Source: Physcia stellaris (lineage: Eukaryota; Ascomycota; Lecanoromycetes; Caliciales; Physciaceae). From it: a stretch of DNA of 64,000 nt. The DNA lies in NCBI GenBank assembly GCA_018902385.1, contig JABSSW010000012.1, positions 620,001-684,000 on the forward strand, given 5' to 3'. The notes beneath the pieces are model-generated. The model had not been told where the DNA came from, made no database searches, and was given only the letters and a program-made list of their open reading frames with translations. The translations under genes were made by a program, and so were the position numbers. Positions 1 through 11,459 of this stretch are shown here, piece after piece. Each line of letters begins with the position of its first letter. Position 1 is the stretch's first letter.

Positions 1-570
1 CGCTCTGAGAGGCGGGTAGTTGCACCGGCTTTTTGGTATGCACGGCGAGCCTGACGGAGTGTTTGAGGGCGAGAAGATACTGCGGAGGGGGGCATCATGG
101 ACTATCGGAAGTGAGGATGGAAGGCTCCCATGAGATAGAGGTTGGGGCTATAGATCAGGAGCTGTAGTAGTAGATGCGGTCCACGTGAACAGCAGTGCGT
201 CGCTTCTAGCGGGGTTGAATCGCCTCGTCATCGCCGCCGTGTTTACGAGTTAGTATGCTCAAGAGAGTAGCGCAGAGTCCCTTGATGCTAACGAGCGGAA
301 AGCTTGGCAGTGGACATGAGGGGTGCCTCGTCCGCCACCCCATCTGCAATAAAAACCACTTGGATCATCTCACCACTCCTTGCCCAGAAAGCAGTGATCA
401 CTCCAAGTATTGGCGACGATAATGTTCATCATGATGGGTCAGCCGATGCCAGTGAGAGATCGCTTCTACAAGACAATCTCAACGCTGAGGTAGTCTCTTG
501 AGATCCTAAGGTGACCTTTCCTCATAACACACCAATTGAATTACATTCCTGTTCAATTAGAAACAGTACA
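1..570. other. Left edge, no supported gene
   Basis: A short open frame at 304-501 (+) lacks codon or motif support. It could be leader sequence of the next gene. Nothing else recognisable. Confidence 0.4.
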
Positions 571-1425
571 ATGGAACCCGGAGGCTTTCTCCAACCCCAT
601 TTACCCTCTCCACCGCAATCGTCTCACGGCTCCCCGGCTCTACGTGGCCCAATCCTACCCGAAACCCGTTCATACCCTCTCAAACGCGGAAGTGGAAAAG
701 AAAGTGCAGTGATCGACCATGTCGATGGGAAGCTCCTCGAAATTTCGAGGCGGTATGAGAAACGGTTCAATTCAGAGAGTGAGCACAAATCAGCGTCAGA
801 TGCAAAGTCTCGAGGGTACGAAAATTTCGGAGAAGCCGCTAAAGACTTGGAATCGATCACTGATGTAGTTTGGGTGACTGGCACACGTATATTGTTCGAG
901 GCAAGAAAAGACGATATCTGCTAACGGCATCGCATAGCTATCCTGCAAACTTCCTACCTTCTCTCCATCGCCCTCGCCGTACTCACATATTTACCTTCGT
1001 TCCCATTCCATCCAAGACCCACGTTTCGGATACTGAACAAGCTTGACTTAGCATTCTCTTCGCTCCTGCAGGGCTCGAATGTACAGACTGGACAGAGACT
1101 TGCCGGTTTCGAAGGTCTCTTTGGCGCCAGAGGCATTGACACAACTAAGCGAGTCCGCATGAGGGGTATTGTTGAGAAAACTCGGGTTGCCGTGGTTGAG
1201 GTAGCTTCAAAAGGGAGCAGCATTACTGACAACGGCAATATACAGCAGTCTTCAACCGATGAAGACATGGTCTTGGAGGACGAGACCGGTGACGATAACG
1301 AATACCAAGATATAGCTGGCGAAGATCGAAGTAATTGGGAAATGGAGGTTGCTAGAGTGTATGAGAGGACTATTGTGCTACTGGGAGAGTCACTAGAGCC
1401 TTCTGCTGCTAATACGTTGGAATGA
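571..1425 (+). CDS. Conserved-looking fungal protein, function unknown (2 exons)
   Basis: Two exons, 571-886 and 938-1425, give 267 residues. The intron (887-937, GTATAT...TAG) carries a perfect CTAAC branch point (920-924), and the reading frame continues exactly across it. I chose the ATG at 571 because the protein then starts MEPGGFLQPHLPSPPQSS, a typical disordered fungal N-terminus; an in-frame upstream start at 511 is not excluded. The N-terminal third is Pro/Ser-rich. Just after the splice junction lies a compact hydrophobic, probably helical block (ILQTSYLLSIALAVLTYLPS) followed by a Pro-rich turn and an LDLAFSSLLQG helix. The last 70 residues are acidic and end in a charged helix. 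The pattern looks like a folded core with disordered ends, possibly nuclear. I do not recognise the family. Confidence 0.65.
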
Positions 1426-1858
1426 GTGTCAACGACATCTACGATTAACCTCTTATTCATTGGTTAACCCAACCGTTTCTGTACGGTAGGTGACCTGAAA
1501 TTTTGATTGTCGTAGTAACTCCTGTGATCTGTATTCTTCCATATGTAGATGCATTTTGGATTATCCATTCAACCACCGGCATGTCCCGCTTTTATTACCG
1601 GTAGCGGGTAGCAGCGCACATGTCGATCTTCAATTGACTCGTTTCGATGACGATCCAAAACCACTGCTAGAAGGCATGGAACTGCAGTAGGAACAAATTG
1701 GTTTCCTAGATGATCCAGTAGGACGATAAATATCAAGAAGCATCTCTCCTATGGAAGACCTTACTCAATGCCTTCAATCCAAACAATTTCATCAGACAAC
1801 CAGTTTTTCTTCCTAACTCCAATCTGTTTATTATTTTCCCCTAACAACGCCATCTCCA
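1426..1858. other. Intergenic region
   Basis: 433 bases between two same-strand genes. Pyrimidine-rich sequence before 1859 is compatible with a fungal promoter and leader. No other signal seen. Confidence 0.5.
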
Positions 1859-3826
1859 ATGCCTACTTTGTACAGTAGAAGTGTTACCACGCAAGCATCT
1901 GTTGCAGATCTAGTCAAGACAACAGCAGAGCTCAATTCTTCAGGCGATGTAGATCAACTTGAACAAGCCTTCAGCGAGGGCGCGAAAACGGGAACTTTGT
2001 GGGAAACAGCACTTCTCTGCCGTGATGATGACACGGGACTGCAATTCATTGGGGATTATCAATACATACCGTTTCGTACAGTGCATGCTGGAAAGCAGTT
2101 CTTCAACATTCAGCCTGAGGTGCACCGCAGCATACCGCCTCGACGAACACCTGACGCGTTGGATAGGAAGGTAGTTACTTGCCACAGTTTTCGGTTTTGG
2201 TAGCTGCTTATTGGAATTTGAGAAACTGATAGTAAACATAGCAGTCCTTCGATTCCGAGTCTAGTGAATTCAAGGTATGTACCGTATCTTATTCATCACT
2301 CTGCAATCAACGAAGACAATGTCTAATGAATAATGATATCTCTTCCCCTCTGAGGGTTCCCCTTATCGGGTGAACGTCAGCCTGATCATATGGTAGACTG
2401 ACACACACTTCCTAGAACCAATTGACACCACCTCAGAAGCCTCACGCACTGGCAATTACCGTATTCTTATCGCCACGATCCTTCGAAGCCCACCCAAGTT
2501 GCAAGCTCCAGAATTCTGCGCAACCAGATGACAGCTTGTGTGATATCAAGATTGCTGCATACTACAATGGCGCGCTCCTGTCTTCCAAGACTGTGGCTAG
2601 GAAATTTGCGGGAGAAGAGCACAAGAAAAAAGAACAGATTGTGCGCATAACTGGACTTCCTAATTCAGGGCAGAGAGAGCAAGCACTGGTCTTTGTGCCA
2701 CCTGGTCAGCACCCGGATGGAACTCTACAAACGAATAAGAGAAACAAGGAAACTGCTGCAAAGAGATGGAACACAATCTCGATGATGCTAGATAAGGAAG
2801 CTCTGGAACTTTCGTCGTCCGGTGCGGCGATTGCAGAGGGTCTGCGAGGTCTGGCAAAACTTACAATGCCTTCAGAGATGGGGCGAATGCACAAAGGCGG
2901 GCGCACTTACTGTTTTGTCGACGTCGTTGTAACTTCAGGAACGCTTCAAGAGACGGTAGAACCTACAGTTTCTGGAAGCCAAGAAGGCACGAACCCAGCT
3001 CTAATTAATGGTGTCAAATCACCCCTTTTACATCCTATGACCACTCCATCAGAGTCCCCTCCCGAGTTCTCGGGTAAACGCTCTAAAGGACCTAGGCTTT
3101 CTAACAGAACTACAATCTCTAACATGCGCCCGCGTTATGGTTATGTACTTACCATCGAGCCACCACAGAAGACGGTAGAGCAGCAATTCCAGGAGATCCA
3201 GACGGCTGCTAAATCCCCGACTAAGGACACAACAGGTGATGAATGGGATTTCAGAAAAGAAAGATTTACTCGTTCCAAAACCCCGGGACTGTTGATCAAT
3301 GATGTGGGTAGGTATTCCCAAAGCCTTCCATAGGTGCTGATGATTAGAAGTTTGCATCGAGTCCAGAGGATCAGGCTACAGTTAAAAAACGTAAAGAGGG
3401 AAGGGTCAAACCTACTGCTGTACCTGAGCCTATGCGTCCTATGTCGAGACATGGTAAGTCAACACGTCCTTCTTCTTTCTCATGACCAAGGCTTGGTAGA
3501 TTCACGAATCTATGTGTGTACGACACAAGGGCTCTAGGTTCATGGTTCTAATCCTTCATCTGGCTCTAGGATCCCCAGCCCCGAGCATGACAAGCTCACT
3601 CTCATCCGCACCTTCCACACCCATCACGATCCAACCACAGCAAAGTCAGCCAAAGCGCAAACGTGATGATGCAGATGACATCTCCGTACAACGGAAAAAG
3701 ATTCTCACCGAGGGCGGGTGTGCCCTTACGTTGAGCAACCACTTCCGCGAGATTAGAGAGAGTGACCCAGGGGAGTATTTCTATGCAGATACAGTGCTCT
3801 GTATTAACCGCTTTGTATTTTATTAA
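1859..3826 (+). CDS. Unrecognised protein, probable 5-exon gene
   Basis: Best model: exons 1859-2170, 2242-2274, 2416-3303, 3348-3453 and 3570-3826, about 531 residues. Phases agree at every junction. Exon 2 is a 33-base microexon bounded by CATAG and GTATGT. The intron after it may hide another 15-base exon (about 2354-2368), also in phase. The third intron uses GTGGGT rather than the stronger-looking GTAGGT four bases on, because only that keeps the hydrophilic frame (KFASSPEDQATVKKRKEG) open. The large third exon has a beta-like start (HALAITVFLS) and a GGRTYCFVDVVV strand. The C-terminal part is Ser/Pro/Gln-rich with a basic KRKRDD patch that could act as a nuclear signal. A nuclear role is only an inference. 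The start and first two introns are the weakest parts. Confidence 0.5.
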
Positions 3827-4652
3827 TGTTTGAGATTTTTTCTTGCTTTGTTCCAGCTCGAGTATCAATAGGAGCATCATTTTGTTGTATCATGATTAGA
3901 GCTTCCTCCCTCTAGCAAACTAGAATAGACTAGGTACTTCGGAATCATATATATTTCAGCCGAATTCTTTCGAGTATTGGAGATTCGTATGTTTTTGTCG
4001 CAAGTATTCATAGACCGGATTAATCATTTAGCACGGAGTACCTTATATCTATCATCATCCCAGAAAGAGCTCGGAATATCATGTTTGTTGATTATGATAG
4101 TACGGGGGTGGCGCAGCCCAGCCACTTTTGATTTTCTCCTGCATTCCACAAATCTGCCTGATCATCGGGCTCTTAGATCTGCTAAAATTTTTATACTATT
4201 CAACTGCCAACATCTTGACCTTGACAGCATATGCTTTATCTCCATTTCCCCAGCTCGCTTTCGAGATCGCAGCACTCGGTACATTGCAGCTGCGGTTCTT
4301 TCGGCCCCTGGTGGTGGTGGCAGAGAACATTGTCCTTTGGGAATAGCGCTATGCAGTTTCCCACGCAGCACACCTCCCTCAACTTCTCCTTTAGCGCCTT
4401 TATCGCAAAGGCGTACACCTATTTCATCTCAGAGTGCATGTACTTGGGGGCCGGGCGCCAAGGTCCACGGCTTGAGTGGCCAGCTCGGGCAGATTAGCCA
4501 TGGATGGAGCCTCGAGATTGTGCAGCCTCGTCCAGTCTAGACTGCTAAACCCCGGTAGGTGAACTGTCGTCTCTGTCGTAGATAAAGACCGCGAGGTATC
4601 AAAACATGTGTGCACGCCTTGCCTTCCTCCTACGTAAACTGTATCCTACAAA
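3827..4652. other. Intergenic region without recognisable gene
   Basis: Several short open frames overlap on both strands (for example 3977-4540) but show no consistent codon pattern, splice logic or motif. Probably 3' sequence of the upstream gene and promoter of the next. Confidence 0.5.
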
Positions 4653-5504
4653 ATGTTGTCGAAACTCGAGCTCGTAGCAATAATTCTCTTTGCGTCTGGT
4701 GTGTTCTCTGATACTTTCCCACTCACGGCTATCTCTCACTACAGCGAGCTTGCTCCCTGTGCTGCGTCCCATCTTACGAATGAATTAATTAGCCTCCACT
4801 ACGATGGCTGTAGCGCTGCACAGTTGGGACTCTCATCATACGGTTCTTGCATATGTGCTCAGCGACTCGGCAGCATGCAAAGGATGATCAGTATCGACTT
4901 CGAGTTCGACACAGAATGTAGCTCTACCTCGGTGCAGCCGTTCCTGACCGCGTTCTGTAATAGATGGGGTGTAGATATCGGAGCCGTTGGTGGGGGAACA
5001 TCAGCGACAACGACAGCAGCAAGGGGAACTTCAGCGACAACGACAGCAGGGAGAGGAACATCTACGAGTCAAGGTAGCCTAACTTTTCCATCCTCGGTAT
5101 TCTACAGAAAGTGCTAATAGTGTTAAATCGTAGCGACACCTGGTGGAATCGGGAACACAAGCCTATCTGCGCCAACCTCCGCTCCGACTTCTTCGAGTTC
5201 AACCCCAACTAATTCATCAGACGGGGACCACGATAACAGAATCACGGTCATTGCCAGTGTGGTTGGCTCGGTGGCAGGGGTTATAGCTGTCGTGATCGCC
5301 TGGTTCACATATCGCCACATGACAAAAGGAAAACGACATGACCCGCATGAACTTCCAGCAACCTCGCCAGGCTATGGGCATCCAATGCAACAGGCACAGA
5401 GTCCACCACATGGGTATGCGCCCTACTCAGAAGGATACCGACAGAATTCTCAGCGAGGCTATTTCGCGCCGCAAGAGCTTCCAGGAGGACAAGGGCGATA
5501 TTAG
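4653..5504 (+). CDS. Secreted-domain, single-pass membrane protein (cell-surface type)
   Basis: Exons 4653-5073 and 5134-5504 give 263 residues. The 60-base intron has a GCTAAT branch site and TCGTAG acceptor. The protein starts with a signal peptide (MLSKLELVAIILFASGVFS). An extracellular region of about 100 residues follows with at least seven cysteines (C-A-A-S, DGCSAA, GSCICAQ, DTECSS, AFCNRW). Then comes a Ser/Thr/Gly linker with a repeated TSATTTA motif, likely O-glycosylated, then one membrane helix (ITVIASVVGSVAGVIAVVIA), then a basic stop-transfer KGKRHD and a Pro/Tyr/Gln/Gly-rich tail of about 65 residues. This layout matches fungal surface sensors and related wall-associated proteins. 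The cysteine pattern is not one I can assign to WSC or CFEM, so ligand and pathway are unknown. Confidence 0.75.
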
Positions 5505-5727
5505 CATTGAGTGTCGTTATAGCTTGAATGCGCAAGATGTCCAAGTTTTATCTCTCACTTGAGAATGTGTGCAATGAGGAGGAAAATTTGAACATCAGTA
5601 TTCCCATGGTGGATGCGTGTGGGAATGTTTACTTGATCTCGATTCCTCTATTACCACCCATCACACCCATTACCAAATCCGACTATGCTTAACTTCACCC
5701 GGCGGTTTCCCAGCTAGCAAGGAGCAT

Positions 5728-6390
5728 CTATCCGAACAGACCTCGTCGCAAAGCTCCAGCCCAACCCCCTGCTTTCACAACCTTCTCCGTTATGGATTCG
5801 CCATCGACATCTTCCTCCTTCCAATCAATCATTTCCCAATCTTTGTCCACGGTGGTGTTATTCCGGATTTTGGCCACCAGCTCCACTCGATCAGCGCGAA
5901 GCGCTCGGAGGCTTGGCGACGAAGTGCTGTAGTCACCCCGAAGGATTAGGAACGGGTGCGTGGGCCAGGACAGCGTAGCCTCAAGCCTGGCTCCAGGATA
6001 GAGAGAGTACGGACACGGACCGCTCATGGCTCTCCAAACGATCGATATACCCTGATTGCAAGGTGGATTTTCCAGGAGACCTTCGAGGTACCACAGCGCT
6101 TCAATGGCCGTCTGGATCCAGACACCAGCTCTCCTCACCATTGATACTAGATTTTTCTCTTCTTGTTTTTCGCGGCAGGCAATGAAGATGCAGGCTACTG
6201 CGAAGGCGTCTTCTCTCCAGATTTCTGGGACGCTGGCTCCACCGGTTTGCTTCACGAGACCCTTTGCACGAGCCACAACAGCCGGCGAGAGTTTCAGTGC
6301 TTTGCGGTACTCCTCGATCTGATCATACTTGAGTTGGAGAGCTCCACGGCCGTTGTTTTGTGTCCAGGCGTCGGTCTTTGATGGATCCAT
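5728..6390 (-). CDS. Small protein with TFIIB/cyclin-like helical segment
   Basis: Uninterrupted minus-strand frame. I start it at the ATG at 6390 (MDPSKTDAWTQNNGRGALQ); the longer open frame begins at a non-ATG codon. That gives 220 residues. Residues about 25-80 (ALKLSPAVVARAKGLV ... DAFAVACIFIACREKQEEKN) resemble one helical repeat of a TFIIB-type cyclin fold, where a conserved small-residue helix reads AACLYIACR. The middle (about 95-150) has an odd Trp/Pro-rich composition and may be an unspliced intron that stays open by chance, with candidate donor GTATAT inside. The end is acidic then Gly-rich. A transcription-related role is suggested only by the fold resemblance. Confidence 0.5.
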   Translation of the reverse strand: MDPSKTDAWTQNNGRGALQLKYDQIEEYRKALKLSPAVVARAKGLVKQTGGASVPEIWREDAFAVACIFIACREKQEEKNLVSMVRRAGVWIQTAIEALWYLEGLLENPPCNQGISIVWRAMSGPCPYSLYPGARLEATLSWPTHPFLILRGDYSTSSPSLRALRADRVELVAKIRNNTTVDKDWEMIDWKEEDVDGESITEKVVKAGGWAGALRRGLFG

Positions 6391-6562
6391 CGTGGTTTGG
6401 TCTTCGACGTTATGATGAAGCCTTGTTGATGACCAGGAAACAGGTCGGAGTTCTGGAGCTGGAGAAGTATTTCCAAGAGGTGATGATTGAAACAAATAGT
6501 TGACAAGAGTATTGAGAATATTATACTTTCTTAATTTGAATATATACCTTCTAAGTATTGAG

Positions 6563-6695
6563 TCACTAGTGATGAATGCTTGAAAAAGCAGTCATCAGAA
6601 ATGAACACTTGTTGACACTCATAATGATGACATTAAATTTTATGTCAGCGAGATTTGACTTAGTGTCATGAATACTGTCATGGATTCATGACACT
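6563..6695. repeat. Nested inverted repeats with TGACA/TGTCA cores
   Basis: In 133 AT-rich bases there are: palindrome TCACTAGTGA (6563-6572); arms GTCATCA (6591-6597) and TGATGAC (6625-6631); near-perfect palindrome 6628-6647; and perfect 12-base arms 6662-6673 and 6684-6695 around a 10-base loop that itself contains TGTCATG. They lie upstream of both flanking genes. They may be a miniature transposon remnant or a cluster of binding sites. Confidence 0.6.
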
Positions 6696-7315
6696 CGTGC
6701 TTTGATATAAAGAGCCAACGGTATTTAGCTGTGAGTGACTGTATGTCTGATACTTAGACTTAGACATACTACTATTTTCTTAAGCTTCTGTCTCTACCTA
6801 GAAGCATCATCCACGATAATATTAATACACCTATATATTGAGCGGGTTGGCGCGTTTCTGACCCACCACAAGGATTGAAGTGCATTATTGATATATAATG
6901 GTCATATCAATCAAGGAAGTCACACTGAAAGCAAAGATCATGGAAAAACTCTCGTAGACTTCAAGAAAAATAAACGAAGAGAAAAGAAAAGGAAATGGGA
7001 CATCGCTCAAAAAGACCCATAAGGGTTCTTCGAGAATTTCTCCCTTTACTTTCAAATTGTCCCTAATGTGATAGACGATTTTCGGATTTATGAATAGCAA
7101 GCTGAGCTACATCCTCTGAACCCTTGCATATCTACCTTTTATGACCTAGGCTCTTCATTCTCATCGCTCGACCTACATCTTCCAATTTGATCTTCAGCCT
7201 CCTGCCTGAAATCTGTCTCTTCTTCAGATATCTCATGTTGATTCCCTTCTCTTTTTGACCGACGACACGCTCTCCTCGCATTGACTATCCTACATTACAC
7301 GTACGTATTGAATAA

Positions 7316-7720
7316 AAGAGGGTGCTCGACTTGAATGGTCTAAATGTCCTCCGAAAATGCAAGAAGCCTGAGGTGGGGCTATCAATGGTAGCGAGGAGAC
7401 TTTTACGGACCTGCTTGCCAGTGGTACCTTGCGAGGAGTATGAAGTATTTGAGAGGGCTATGCTGGCTTTGAAGGTGATCGAGGCTTGCAAGGCGACTGG
7501 TGAAGGGAACAGACTTTGGCATGCCGCTGTTCTGATTCTTCATGGACGCTGTGGAGCAAGCAAACGTATGAGGCGCGCATGTTGTGGGGAAATACCGAGA
7601 CATGGGAGACAACGCCCAAAGGACCTCCCTCTACGATGAACTTGACATTCAAGAGCACCAGAGAGCTCAGAGTCGGAGTGCAGAGAGTGCAAAGTCGGAA
7701 AAAGCTCCGAGATAGTCGAG
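7316..7720 (+). pseudogene. Possible decayed or unresolved gene
   Basis: Protein-like segments occur in different forward frames: MSSENARSL from 7344, then an acidic SEETFTDLLASGTLRG piece, then EEYEVFERAMLALKVIEACK, and a C-terminal DELDIQEHQRAQSRS stretch ending at the TAG near 7719. They are co-linear, but consecutive pieces need frame changes and I could not find GT-AG introns that join them. Either an old pseudogene, a gene with poor sequence, or chance. A single frame is open at 7316-7639 but looks less protein-like at both ends. No family recognised. Confidence 0.25.
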
Positions 7721-7917
7721 ATAGTATGACAATTCAGGGTTAGGGGCACATTCGGGGCCTACTTACGTAATCAATCTCTTAGCTCGGATCGTTAAAATTG
7801 CTCCCAACCTTCTTCCCCTTCGACCACCCATCCGTCGTTCACCCATTACACTTGAGATCATCGCTACGACTAGTCCCATACTTATCGTCCTTCATCACCC
7901 TCACACCAGTCATCACA

Positions 7918-8545
<628 letters not shown>

Positions 8546-9613
8546 ACGGCGCTGGTGGTGGGAGATGAGAGCTCGGCAATGGCTATTTGAGAAAAGATCG
8601 GTTGTTGGACTTTTGAGCTGGTGGACTGGTGGTGAGGTGGTGATAGGTGCGTGTGGACTTCTGAGGCGCTAGGTACGAGCCCGATGTAGCAGTAGCTTGG
8701 CAAAGACATCAGACATAGAGGGAGAGCCATGCATGTAAATTTCAAGCTCTCTGTTGCCACCCACTTACTCTGACTTTTGCTTTTCAACATTCTCATGGTT
8801 TCGACCGAAACAACTCTATCAGTCCCGAATTATAGGATACAATTTGACAGTGAACAGCCTCTTCGAAGACCTTAGATATGAACTTCTTCTCTTCCCTCTC
8901 CCTCGCCATAAACCATAAGAACACGGTCTGATTTTCCAGCAGGAGAATTACATATACTCCTTGGAGACCTGCCTTCCAGAGTCAGCATCTTCTGCCTAAG
9001 TTAGTTTTTCTCCTCAACTATTTCCCCTCGCTACATCCATTCATCCTAATTCACACCCTTAATCCCCTGTCAAATCTCAACTACCTCATCTCATCCCACT
9101 TCTATTGCTCCTCTCTTTTATTCTCATATTTGTCCTACCTTTCCTTCCTCCAAACCCCATCCCCTCAACCGTGCAATCCACCACGAAATCCTCCCCTTAC
9201 CCCATCCATCCCACTTAGCACCATCCATCCCCCTCTCCCATCAATTCTCTCCCTGGAAACTCTCCAACGTCAAATATTGGCAATGCACACCGGTATCTAC
9301 AATCCTCGAATGAATGGGGCCGGCTAGAATTATGACGCTCTCACTGGGTAGCGGGATGCTCGATACCGTGCTTTTTGTAGGTGTGATGGGCTTTGGGGCA
9401 TGAGTGAGGGGGTTTCATCAGGGGTCGGGTGTGGACCATTTGGATACATGTATGTCAGGGTAGGGATTTCGGGACTAGGGATTTTCACTGGGTGTTTTTG
9501 TTTCTTTTGTTATGTTTTGTTTTTCGTTCATCCATTAATTGGATGGGATTGACACGAAAGGACTATGAACGGGTTTTTCTTTCTTTTTTTCCTTGGGAAG
9601 CCAAAGAATTAAT
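8546..9613. other. Intergenic region, strand-biased composition
   Basis: After atp9. About 8990-9260 is strongly C/T-rich on the plus strand; an open frame there (9130-9327) is just low-complexity Pro/Ser and not credible. About 9330-9600 is G/T-rich. No gene supported. Confidence 0.5.
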
Positions 9614-9789
9614 TTTTGGCCTCCCCATTAATTCCTCGAGATCATCGGATAGGCAAGGATACGAGGAATGGTCGTTGGCAATGAATGAAACGAGTTCCTG
9701 TATTGGCCTACCCCACTGGTTTCTTCGAGATTATGGGATAGGCAAGGATGCGAGGAATAGGCGTTTGCAATGAATGAGACGAGTTCCTG
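9614..9789. repeat. Two-copy degenerate tandem repeat, about 88 bp
   Basis: Unit 1 is 9614-9700 and unit 2 is 9701-9789. Both run from TTGGCCT through GGATAGGCAAGGAT and CGAGGAAT to AATGAATGA and CGAGTTCCTG, with scattered substitutions and small indels. It lies in noncoding sequence just past the 3' end of the minus-strand gene that ends at 9979. No terminal inverted repeats seen. Confidence 0.85.
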
Positions 9790-9978
9790 ACAGAGAGTCT
9801 CGAAGCCAGGATCAGCTTTGAGTCAGGAGAGCTGCTGATAAAAAGGATTAGGTATTCCTCCCCAACTCCTCCTTCCGATCCAGCATCCAGGAGAGTCACT
9901 ATGCCCCAGCAAGCCGACCATTCCAAACTCCCGACCGCAAGCTACGGACTGAACTATATAAAGCGTAAAACGAACGCA

Positions 9979-11459
9979 TCAATAAGGCCAATGAGCCTTC
10001 GGCGTCCTAACTTCGTTCCACCCCGCTTCCTCCTCTTGCGCCATCTCTTCCGGCGTCTTATACCTAGTCCTACTCTTACTCCTACTCCTATCTCTCCCCC
10101 TCAGCGAGTCCTTTCTTGTTGGCCATGTCTCTCGAGTGTACTCGCCTTCCAGGTCCACCCCAGCGTGAGGATTTCCCACCGTGTCGGCAGGAACAGGTAC
10201 GAAGGTATTAATTTCCACCAAACTCGTTAGGATATTGCCTTCTGTTGCTCCGCTTGCTATGGACCGAGCTACCGGTATGGGGACTCGGAACCTGGCATCG
10301 AGATAGAGATCTGGGCCAGTTGCGTTTGGTGAGGCTCTAAGCGCTGCTTTTATAGCGTTCGTGAGGTGGGTTGCGAGGTCATCTGTGGGTATACGATGAG
10401 GATCATGGGGGAATGATCCTGGTGGTGGATAAGGTGTTGAGTCTGGTTGGTAAGTTGTTTGTTCCCAGCTTGTTGCTACTGGCGTATTGTTCGTTGGGGT
10501 GGTATTTCTGGGGATTTCCCACGACGCTTGTGCTGGATTTGGCGTGTAGTCGATACCGAAAGTAGGCTCTGGATGATATCGATTGGGCTTGGCTGGGCTT
10601 GCAGGCGGTGTATACCCTGTATGAGGCGTCTGCATTGCGTTGAGCTGTGCTGCGCTCAACTGAACGTTTTGCGTCGGGGTCTCATTAGTTTGATTTCCTC
10701 GTCCCCCGAGACGACACTCTGGAGCATCGTATTCCCATTGCGTCCAAGGATCCCTGAAATCTTCGTGCTTTGGTTGGACCGAGTACTCGGCGTCTCGCAC
10801 GCCAGCCTCAACATCTTGCCACCTATAATCTACTTGAAATTCTGCTATAATCTGGGCATCCTCCTCATCGATACCTCGGACTTCGACTAGCCACTTAGCC
10901 CATCTCCAGATGATAGCCGCTCTTGGCTGGTCCTGGAGATGGGCAGGCGGCGGAAGATTCTTGAAATGTTGATACAGGTCGTCCTCGCGGGTTTCTGCTT
11001 GAAGAATGGGGCTTGGTGGTGATGGTCCATGAGGAGATGTGTAATACCGCCCAAGAGGTGGAGGCCGTCCATCCTGAGGATATTGGTATTGGTTGGGCGA
11101 TCTGGGTCTCAGTGTGCTCGTTGTGGGATTGATTACCTGATGAGACGTGTCTGGCATTTTGTAACGTAGTACTCGGGCCCCGGCTTCATCTAGGTATTCG
11201 ATCCATCTCTCTCCCGACCGACGCCTCACATGGCGCCACCCTTTCGATCGGCTTCGTGACTGCACTCGTGGAGGTGATTGTAGAGTGGTCGGTTGCTCGG
11301 CTGATGGTCGATGTGTTGGTGTTGCAACATTCTCTGCTGTTCGACGTCAGCGGTAACACCTAACGCGAGCATTCGGGGCCACATACAGAAGCTCACTCTG
11401 CGACCAGCTGCTTTGGAGCTAGAAGATCGACTGATATTGGGGGTTCGGGGCGATGACAT
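9979..11459 (-). CDS. Proline-rich disordered protein, function unknown (2 exons)
   Basis: Exons 11459-11387 and 11336-9979 give 476 residues. The intron (GTATGT...ACAG) has a GCTGAC branch site, and phase 1 to 2 is consistent. The start MSSPRTPNISRSSSSKAAG is an ordinary fungal ATG. A central segment (HLQDQPRAAIIWRWAKWLVE) plus an acidic helix (EEDAQIIAEFQVDYRW) is the most folded-looking part. Most of the rest is Pro/Thr/Asn/Tyr-rich. Near residue 320 DDLATHLTNAIKAALRAS could be another helix, followed by a short DLYLDARFRVPIPVARS element. The C-terminus has an RGRDRSRSKSRTR patch. No known domain recognised. Confidence 0.7.

Noticed and set aside
3530-3570. tRNA-like TGGTTCTAATCC sequence near 3543
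   Set aside because: Lies inside a well-supported intron (3454-3569) and no acceptor or anticodon arms fit around it.
9130-9327. Pro/Ser-rich plus-strand frame after atp9
   Set aside because: Low-complexity C/T-rich sequence, no splice or start context.
10447-10890. 147-codon plus-strand frame
   Set aside because: Antisense to the 9979-11459 gene, which is longer, spliced and ATG-started.
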